Shown: piece by piece, positions 57,958-64,000 of the stretch
How the letters are laid out: every line of letters starts with the position of its first letter
Numbering within the stretch: position 1 is the stretch's first letter
Source: an uncultured Desulfobulbus sp.
GTDB lineage: Bacteria; Desulfobacterota; Desulfobulbia; Desulfobulbales; Desulfobulbaceae
Direction of reading: 5' to 3'
NCBI RefSeq assembly: GCF_963664075.1
Contig: NZ_OY760916.1
Location: 2,997,001-3,061,000 of the forward strand
DNA length: 64,000 nucleotides
Program-made: the position numbers and the translations under genes
The notes under the pieces: model-generated
Told to the model about the DNA's origin: nothing
The model's database searches: none
The model's input: the letters and a program-made list of their open reading frames with translations, nothing else

Positions 57958-59247
57958 ATGGAACATACACTGACAATACACAAGCTCATACATGGAGGCA
58001 AGGGGCTCGGTACCCTGGCCGACGGCATGGTGGTCATGGTTCCGGGAGCTCTTCCCGGCGAACAGGTCACAGTGCGCGAAACTAAAAAACATCGCGGCCA
58101 CATGGAGGCAGAGCTGATCACCGTTGACAAGACGGCACCTGAGCGAATCACTCCCCCCTGCCCCTACTACGGCCAATGCGGGGGCTGCAATCTTCAGCAC
58201 GCTGAGGAGTCAAGCCAGCTGAGATTCAAAGAGGAGATCCTCCAGGAATCGCTACAACGTGCTGGCATTGTGCTGACGCCTGAGCAGCAGGGTGTGCCCC
58301 TGGCCTCTCCGCAAAGTTTTGGTTATCGCCATCGCATTCGCCTCCATCTGGACCACCAGGGCAATCTGGGGTATCACCAGAACGCCACAAATCAGGTCGT
58401 CCCGATTCGTCGTTGTCTTCTGGCGGCAGAGCCAATCAACGAAGTACTGGAAACGCTGGTCGACAAAGGAATCGCGGCAAAACTTGCGGGCAGTATCGAT
58501 GCCCTTGAGCTGTTGCTCTCTCCGGCCGATGGGGCGCTGAGTCTGGTGTTCCATCCCCTACGGGGTGTCAGTGCTAAAAGCCTGGCCGGGTACGGTTCTC
58601 TGCTCAAAGACCTGGTGCAACACCTGGTCATTGAACAGAAAAAAGGGGACCAGCCCTACCAACAGGCTGCACATCTGGCTCAGGATTTCAGCGTGGGCGA
58701 ACTCATATATCGCCTGCGTTGGTCAACGGGTTGTTTTTTTCAGGTCAATGTCGCCCAAAACGCTCGTCTCATCGAACTCACCATGGAAGTTGCGCAAAAG
58801 CTGGAACGCCCTTTCACCCTGCTTGACCTTTTTTGCGGCATGGGCAACTTTTCTCTCCCCTTTGCCCTTTCTGGAGCGAAAATCTTTGGCATTGACCAGA
58901 ACCGGGAGAGTATTGCCTGGGCCGAAGCCAACAGTGATGCTCTGGATGTGGAAACGCGCTACAAGGCAGCTGACGTGGGACAGCAACTCCAACGTCTGGT
59001 GCGCAAGGAGCGAACCTTTGACTGCATTCTCCTTGATCCTCCCCGTCAGGGACTGGGCAAAACAGCTGCGCTTTTACCGCAACTCTCCCCCCAGATGATT
59101 CTCTCAATATCCTGCGATCCGGCCACCCACGCTCGCGATCTCAAGGCCATGATGGAAGGCGGCTACCACCTGGTACAGATCACGCCCATCGATATGTTTC
59201 CACAAACCCATCACATTGAATCCCTGGCCGTCCTGGAAAGGAATTGA
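57958..59247 (+). CDS. rlmD: 23S rRNA (uracil-5-)-methyltransferase, RlmD/RumA-like
   Basis: 429 residues: an N-terminal TRAM domain, the 4Fe-4S cysteines in CPYYGQCGGCNLQH, and a C-terminal SAM-methyltransferase with LDLFCGMGNFSLPFAL, the LLDPPRQGLGK block, and the catalytic cysteine in ILSISCDPATHARDL. The family makes m5U in rRNA (U1939 or U747) or tRNA (TrmA); the iron-sulfur motif points to the RlmC/RlmD side. With TrmFO in the window for tRNA-T54, an rRNA target is more sensible. Divergent from the response regulator, with 33-75 bases between starts. Confidence 0.9.
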   Translation: MEHTLTIHKLIHGGKGLGTLADGMVVMVPGALPGEQVTVRETKKHRGHMEAELITVDKTAPERITPPCPYYGQCGGCNLQHAEESSQLRFKEEILQESLQRAGIVLTPEQQGVPLASPQSFGYRHRIRLHLDHQGNLGYHQNATNQVVPIRRCLLAAEPINEVLETLVDKGIAAKLAGSIDALELLLSPADGALSLVFHPLRGVSAKSLAGYGSLLKDLVQHLVIEQKKGDQPYQQAAHLAQDFSVGELIYRLRWSTGCFFQVNVAQNARLIELTMEVAQKLERPFTLLDLFCGMGNFSLPFALSGAKIFGIDQNRESIAWAEANSDALDVETRYKAADVGQQLQRLVRKERTFDCILLDPPRQGLGKTAALLPQLSPQMILSISCDPATHARDLKAMMEGGYHLVQITPIDMFPQTHHIESLAVLERN

Positions 59248-59336
59248 CATCAGCGAGTGTGCGAACTAGACTGCGCGGTTTAGATATTTTCCTGCAGACT
59301 TATTGATATACACGCTTCTTTATTCTAACATTTTCT

Positions 59337-59378
59337 CCCGCTTGACGACTGCGAAGCACACGCAGTCGCTGAAGCGGG
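59337..59378 (+). other. Two-step hairpin in the lysS leader
   Basis: CCCGCTT (59337-59343) pairs with AAGCGGG (59372-59378), and inside CGACTGCG (59346-59353) pairs with CGCAGTCG (59361-59368) around AAGCACA. Fifteen pairs in all. No T run follows and no T-box consensus is present. Confidence 0.75.
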
Positions 59379-59406
59379 CTCCTAACAACTGATCGCATAT
59401 TATTTC

Positions 59407-60894
59407 ATGGAAAACACAAGCAATCTTCTCAAGCAGCGCCGTGAAAAAGCCGAGACCCTGGCCGAGGCTGGAGTCAAACTTTTCAGCAATAGTTTCAAAG
59501 CTCCGCATCCCATTGCCGACATCCTTCCCCAGGGAGCGGACCTGGCCGCAGAAACCCACGATGAGTCCGGGCATACATTCCGCATCGCTGGACGGGTTAT
59601 GTCTATGCGCAAATTCGGTAAGGCCGCCTTTTTCCATGTACGCGACAGCTCCGGTCAGATGCAGGTCTATGCAAAACGCGATGTTTTAGGGGTCGAAAAC
59701 TACAACCTCTTCAAGAAGTGGGATGTGGGCGATATCGTCGGTGTAGAGGGGACCCTCTTTCGCACCAAAACCGGTGAGCTTTCGCTTGAGGCCAAAGGGT
59801 TGCAGATGATCACCAAATCGCTGCGCCCCCTGCCGGAGAAATTCCACGGTCTGACCGATGTGGAAACTCGCTACCGTCAGCGCTACCTGGATTTGATCGT
59901 TAATCCTGAATCGCGCGAGGTCTTTCAGAAACGGGTGGAGATCATTCGCCTCATTCGTGAGTTTCTCAACAACCGTGGCTACATGGAAGTGGAAACCCCG
60001 ATGATGCAGCCGGTCCCCGGTGGCGCCACAGCCAAGCCCTTCCGTACCCATCACAATGCGCTGGATATGGATCTTTTCCTCCGCATCGCCCCCGAGCTCT
60101 ACCTCAAACGGCTCCTGGTGGGTGGTTTTGAAAAAGTCTTTGAAATCAACCGCAACTTCCGCAATGAAGGGCTTTCCACCCGGCACAATCCAGAATTCAC
60201 CATGCTTGAGTTCTACCAGGCCTACTCCACCTACCATGACCTGATGGATTTGACCGAAGAGATGGTTTCCTGGCTGGCCCATGAGGTTACCGGCTCCATG
60301 GATATCTCCTACCAGGGAGTGGACGTCAACTTGGCTCCGCCCTGGCAGCGGCTGACCATGGAAGAATCCCTGGTCAAGATTGGTGGTATTGCTCCCGAGG
60401 TCCTGGCCGATGACGAGGCAGTGATGGCCCTGGTCAAAGAAAAGGGGATCAAACTTCAGCCTGAAGCAGGTATTGGCAAAGCCAAGACCGAGCTTTTTGA
60501 GCTGCTGGTTGAGGAAAAGCTGATCAATCCGACCTTTATCACCTCCTACCCCACCGAGGTTTCACCGCTTGCCCGCCGCAACGAAGAGGACCCCAGCGTC
60601 ACCGACCGGTTCGAGCTCTTTATCACCGGCCGCGAGATCGCCAACGCCTTTTCCGAGCTCAATGATCCCATCGATCAGCTGCAACGTTTCCAGAAGCAGA
60701 TTGATGAACGTGGCGATGACGACGAGATCCATCCGGTGCTTGATAAAGATTATGTCCGCGCGCTTGAGTACGGTATGCCCTCGGCTGCCGGAGAGGGCAT
60801 CGGTATCGACCGTCTGGTCATGCTGCTCACCGACTCGCCCTCGATTAGAGACGTCATCCTCTTTCCGCACATGAAACCGGAAATCAGCGAATAA
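59407..60894 (+). CDS. lysS: Lysyl-tRNA synthetase (class II)
   Basis: 495 residues. N-terminal OB-fold for the anticodon (IAGRVMSMRKFGKAAFFH), motif 2 FEINRNFRNEGLSTRHNPEF and motif 3 GEGIGIDRLVMLL near the end. It charges tRNA-Lys. There is a leader of about 160 bases with a strong hairpin. lolC follows 11 bases after the stop, so lysS and lolCD may be one transcript. No ribosome-binding site is obvious before ATG 59407. Confidence 0.98.
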   Translation: MENTSNLLKQRREKAETLAEAGVKLFSNSFKAPHPIADILPQGADLAAETHDESGHTFRIAGRVMSMRKFGKAAFFHVRDSSGQMQVYAKRDVLGVENYNLFKKWDVGDIVGVEGTLFRTKTGELSLEAKGLQMITKSLRPLPEKFHGLTDVETRYRQRYLDLIVNPESREVFQKRVEIIRLIREFLNNRGYMEVETPMMQPVPGGATAKPFRTHHNALDMDLFLRIAPELYLKRLLVGGFEKVFEINRNFRNEGLSTRHNPEFTMLEFYQAYSTYHDLMDLTEEMVSWLAHEVTGSMDISYQGVDVNLAPPWQRLTMEESLVKIGGIAPEVLADDEAVMALVKEKGIKLQPEAGIGKAKTELFELLVEEKLINPTFITSYPTEVSPLARRNEEDPSVTDRFELFITGREIANAFSELNDPIDQLQRFQKQIDERGDDDEIHPVLDKDYVRALEYGMPSAAGEGIGIDRLVMLLTDSPSIRDVILFPHMKPEISE

Positions 60895-60905
60895 GCACAA
60901 AGCCC

Positions 60906-62132
60906 ATGGCTTCTTTTGAGTGGTTTGTCAGCCTGCGATATCTGCGGGCCAAGCGCAAGCAGAAGTTTATCTCGCTGATCACCATCATCTCCATTCTCGG
61001 GGTTGCCGTGGGCGTGTTGGCACTGATTGTGGTGCTCTCGGTCTACACCGGATTCACCGAGGGGCTCCGCGACCAGATCATTGGCGTCAATGCCCATGCC
61101 CTGGTGCAGCGCTACGGTACGGTTATCACAGAGACAGATACCATTCGGGCTGAGGTGGAGTCGGTCCCCGGGGTAGAGGCGACCACGCCCTATATCTACG
61201 GGCAGGCGCTGATCAGTTCCCGGGCCAACTCCTCAGGCATCGTCCTGCGCGGTATCGATGCGGCCTCGGCCATGCGCGTGATCAATATTGGCACCAAGAT
61301 GCTTGATGGCCAGTTGCTTGATCTGGACAGCCCCCGCGAGGTGCCCGGCATTGTCCTGGGCAAGGATATGGCCACCCAACTCCAGGTTTGGGTGGGAAGC
61401 AAAATCCGTCTGATCTCTCCCAATGGCCCACTCTCTCCCATGGGGGTTTTGCCGAAGGTGCGCACCTGCATGGTGGTGGGGATCTTTGAAACCGGGATGT
61501 TTGAGTACGACTCCACCATGGGCTATATCAGCCTGGCGACCGCCCGCAGCCTCACCGATCTGCGAGAGGGGGTACACGGTATCGAGGTCAAGGTTGATGA
61601 TATTGACCAGGCAGGGCTCATTGCCCGCAAAGTCCGGGCGGCACTGGGTACCGACTACACGGTGCGCGACTGGATGCAGCTCAACCGCAACCTTTTTGCC
61701 GGGCTGAAGCTGGAGAAGATGGGGCTCTTCATCGCCCTGGACCTGATCATCCTGGTAGCCGCACTCAATATCATCAGCGCCCTGATCATGGTGGTCATGG
61801 AAAAGACCCGGGATATAGCCATTCTCAAATCCATGGGAGCCACCACCCGGGCCATCATGCGCATTTTCTTCTACCAGGGCATGGTCATCGGGATATCTGG
61901 TACCATCCTGGGTGTGGCTGGAGGCCTGGGCCTCTGCGGGATCCTGTCACGCTACAAGATTATCGAGCTCCCCCCCAACGTCTACCCCATGTCAACCATG
62001 CCCATCAAGGTCGTCCCCTTTGATGTTAGCCTGATTGCGGTTTCCGCGATTGTCATTACCCTGGTCGCTACCTTATACCCCTCTTGGAAAGCCTCGAGAG
62101 TTCGTCCAGCGGAGGCACTCAGCTATGAATAA
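60906..62132 (+). CDS. lolC: Lipoprotein-releasing ABC transporter permease LolC/LolE-type
   Basis: 408 residues with four membrane helices (one near the N-terminus in FISLITIISILGVAVGV, three in the C-terminal third) and a large periplasmic domain between, the layout of LolC/LolE/FtsX-family permeases. RNLFAGLKLEKMGLFIAL and EKTRDIAILKSMGATTRAI are the cytoplasmic coupling regions that contact the ATPase. LolCDE moves outer-membrane lipoproteins out of the inner membrane; species with one permease gene usually make a homodimer, as seems so here. lolD overlaps its end by eight bases. Confidence 0.92.
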   Translation: MASFEWFVSLRYLRAKRKQKFISLITIISILGVAVGVLALIVVLSVYTGFTEGLRDQIIGVNAHALVQRYGTVITETDTIRAEVESVPGVEATTPYIYGQALISSRANSSGIVLRGIDAASAMRVINIGTKMLDGQLLDLDSPREVPGIVLGKDMATQLQVWVGSKIRLISPNGPLSPMGVLPKVRTCMVVGIFETGMFEYDSTMGYISLATARSLTDLREGVHGIEVKVDDIDQAGLIARKVRAALGTDYTVRDWMQLNRNLFAGLKLEKMGLFIALDLIILVAALNIISALIMVVMEKTRDIAILKSMGATTRAIMRIFFYQGMVIGISGTILGVAGGLGLCGILSRYKIIELPPNVYPMSTMPIKVVPFDVSLIAVSAIVITLVATLYPSWKASRVRPAEALSYE

Positions 62133-62799
62133 TCCTCTGCTCCAGGCGCAAGGACTGACCAAGAATTACCAGCGGGGGAGCACCACTATTCCGGTGCTCA
62201 AATCCGTGGACCTCACCATAGAGAAGGGGGAGATGACAGCCATTGTCGGTGCATCCGGCTCCGGAAAGACCACCCTGCTGCAGATCCTCGGTACCCTGGA
62301 TATGCCTGATGCAGGAACGCTTCTTTTCCAAGGGCAGGAGTTGACCGGTCGTTCGGAACCTACACTCGCCGAACATCGCAACCGTAATGTTGGCTTTATT
62401 TTTCAGTTTCACCACCTGCTGCCCGAGTTCACCGCCCTGGAGAATGTCATGATGCCCGGCCTGATCAACGGCGGCCTCTCCAGTAAGATCGAAGCAAAAG
62501 CCAGGCAGTTGCTCAGCCAGGTTGGCCTGGAAAATCGCCTGGATCATCGCAGTGGTGAGCTCTCTGGCGGTGAGCAACAACGTGTGGCCCTCGCCCGGGC
62601 CTTAGTTATGGAACCAGCCCTTTTGCTTGCCGATGAACCCACCGGTAACCTGGACTCGGCCAGTGGCCAGCGGGTTTTTGATCTTTTACAAGATCTCTCA
62701 ACCAGCCTGCATCTCTCCGTTGTCATGGTCACCCACAACATGGATCTCGCTCAGGCCATGGATCGATGTCTTACCCTGGCAGACGGACAGCTCCTGTAA
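62125..62799 (+). CDS. lolD: Lipoprotein-releasing ABC transporter ATP-binding protein
   Basis: 224 residues from ATG 62125 ([18 protein letters not shown]); the frame is open to 62035 inside lolC. Walker [13 protein letters not shown]-loop [18 protein letters not shown], signature [15 protein letters not shown], Walker [13 protein letters not shown] and H-loop VVMVTHN are all intact. It powers lipoprotein release by the LolC permease. The eight-base overlap with lolC indicates coupled translation. It also resembles MacB/FtsE-type ATPases, but the neighbour decides for LolD. Confidence 0.96.
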   Translation: MNNPLLQAQGLTKNYQRGSTTIPVLKSVDLTIEKGEMTAIVGASGSGKTTLLQILGTLDMPDAGTLLFQGQELTGRSEPTLAEHRNRNVGFIFQFHHLLPEFTALENVMMPGLINGGLSSKIEAKARQLLSQVGLENRLDHRSGELSGGEQQRVALARALVMEPALLLADEPTGNLDSASGQRVFDLLQDLSTSLHLSVVMVTHNMDLAQAMDRCLTLADGQLL

Positions 62800-62868
62800 T
62801 TTCTGAGCTCAAGGCCTCCATTTTCACGGAAGAGTTGACGCCACCTGTCCCAACCACCTCATTTTTCC

Positions 62869-64000
62869 ATGCCCCTCTCCATTAACGATCCAATCTGCAC
62901 GGGCCTCCTCGACAAAGTCGATCAGCTTCCTGATTTTGAACGGATGATTCTTCAGCTCCTGGCCGTGGCTGACGAGCCACTCACTGGACCTAAAATTCTG
63001 GAGCTCTGCAAAGAATCGAGTCTGCTTGCCAGCTTTGGCAAAGAGAACCTCTCTGTGGCCTCTTTATCCGTTCTCCTCCGCGGCTTAAAAACAGCAGGAC
63101 TTTTAGGCAGTGGTTACCAGGTCAATGAGTATATTGTCGAAGTCATGGTTCGCCGGGTCTTTGCCGACACCACAACCATCCTCAGCTCCCCTTCCCCGGC
63201 AAAGAAGAGAAAACGGGTCGACAGCCGCAGCCGCTCGCAAGCACGACGTACGCCAAAAGAAGAGCAAGCCCTTCCCCTGGGGCAGGCTTTAGCGCGAGCC
63301 GTACGTGTACTCCTCCCGGTGCCCGCCGTCTTTTCGGTCATTCGTAAAAATCAGATGACCTCCGCCTGTTCGCGCAAGGTACGTGAATTGCGCCTGGCTC
63401 TGGTTGACTCAAAAAATGCGCAGATTCAGACATTGGTGCAGGATCTTCTCGATCATTGCCTGCCCCTTCCTGAGCCCGACGGTCCCTATCATGACCCGAT
63501 CGTTCACATGGTCAACACGCCTTTTGATCCCGCCTGGCTGAGCTCGCTCTCGCCCCACAGGCAGGGGATCATCTTTCAGCGTCTCTTTGCCTATGCCTAC
63601 TACAATCAGGAAAATGACAGCCAGGCCCTACAACTGATCCTTCAAAACGCCCCCTACAACCGGCTCAAAGGGACCAACCGCGAGGAGCTGCTCTTTCACC
63701 TGCTCATACGCCTGCTGCTGACCGGGCAACTGGACCAGGCTGCAACCATTCTTGCCGCACCCCAGCAAGAACCCATAGCGGACTGGAATATGGGCATGCA
63801 GGGCTGGCTTTCCCTGCTCCAAGGTCAGGTGGAAAAGGCAATTGCACTCTATGAGGCAGATCTGAAAACCCATCGTCGCCTCACAAAAAAACGAAACCAG
63901 TTCTACTGTACCATTACCGGCCCATTTTTTATCTATGCCCTGGTCATCCAGGGCAGCCCGGCCAGTCTCAATCGGGCCGCTGAGCTGCTGAAACTGGTCG
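62869..64000 (+). CDS. Start of a large unrecognised protein (3' end outside window)
   Basis: An open frame from ATG 62869 (MPLSINDPICTGLLDKVDQL) runs without a stop to the window end, at least 377 codons. There is no ribosome-binding site of note. The visible part is helical, with a likely winged-helix-like N-terminus (LTGPKILELCKESSLL, LSVASLSVLLRGLKTAGLLG), a basic stretch (AKKRKRVDSRSRSQARRTPK), then TPR-like helices (FIYALVIQGSPASLNRAAEL). The layout reminds me of the N-terminal part of some large SNF2-type helicases of this bacterial group, but no helicase motif is in view, so that is only a guess. It follows lolD by 69 bases. Confidence 0.7.
   Translation, partial: MPLSINDPICTGLLDKVDQLPDFERMILQLLAVADEPLTGPKILELCKESSLLASFGKENLSVASLSVLLRGLKTAGLLGSGYQVNEYIVEVMVRRVFADTTTILSSPSPAKKRKRVDSRSRSQARRTPKEEQALPLGQALARAVRVLLPVPAVFSVIRKNQMTSACSRKVRELRLALVDSKNAQIQTLVQDLLDHCLPLPEPDGPYHDPIVHMVNTPFDPAWLSSLSPHRQGIIFQRLFAYAYYNQENDSQALQLILQNAPYNRLKGTNREELLFHLLIRLLLTGQLDQAATILAAPQQEPIADWNMGMQGWLSLLQGQVEKAIALYEADLKTHRRLTKKRNQFYCTITGPFFIYALVIQGSPASLNRAAELLKLV

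Overview
The window looks like a chromosomal stretch of a Gram-negative, free-living bacterium. I infer a member of the Desulfobacterota, most like Desulfobulbales, from the gene set: an NtrY/NtrX pair next to a DUF4390 gene and hemB, LolC/LolD, two sigma-54 enhancer-binding regulators, PEP-CTERM surface proteins, a FabL-type enoyl reductase and TrmFO. No rRNA, ribosomal marker comparison or database search backs this, so the assignment is a best guess. Most of the window is housekeeping DNA. It has no insertion sequence, phage, CRISPR array or conjugative gene that I can see.

Layout. 1-7.4 kb (+): an RNase II/R-type exonuclease cut by the window edge, a DUF4390 lipoprotein-like exported protein, an NtrY-type sensor kinase split by a frameshift, its NtrX-type partner, and hemB. 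7.4-14.2 kb (-): VanZ-like, SEC-C, a protein of unknown function, a Ser/Thr kinase fused to a DUF1566 domain, a metallophosphoesterase, a DUF89 protein, TtcA, a small lipoprotein and hisB. 14.5-25.8 kb (+): tRNA-Gly(GCC), rplM-rpsI, argC, truA-maf, then a 1,844-residue protein with four tandem ~184-residue repeats, a HEAT-like region, a cyclic-nucleotide-binding-like domain and a PilZ domain, followed by a Twinkle-like zinc-ribbon/TOPRIM/RecA protein. 25.8-33.4 kb (-): trmFO, the SAM-cycle pair metK-ahcY, fabL, a DUF362 protein and serA.

33.4-38.2 kb is the only accessory-looking part. It is AT-rich, and holds a decayed PEP-CTERM gene on the minus strand, an intact secreted von Willebrand factor A protein with a PEP-CTERM sorting tail, and a TPR lipoprotein. 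38.2-45.6 kb (-): folP, ftsH, carB, carA. Then 1.2 kb with no gene I can support. 46.8-53.5 kb: a secreted cyclophilin-FKBP fusion (+), trpS, dnaK, grpE and a PLP aminotransferase (all -). 53.7-57.9 kb (-): an NtrC-family response regulator with a GAF-PAS-PAS-GGDEF-EAL protein. 58-64 kb (+): an RlmD-type rRNA methyltransferase, lysS, lolC, lolD and the start of a large unrecognised protein that runs off the end.

The most unusual points are the repeat-HEAT-cNMP-PilZ giant with its Twinkle-like neighbour, the two very long perfect hairpins that bracket trpS, and a recurring arrangement in which a terminator-like hairpin sits directly before a start codon (rplM, folP, DUF362), which could mean attenuation control.
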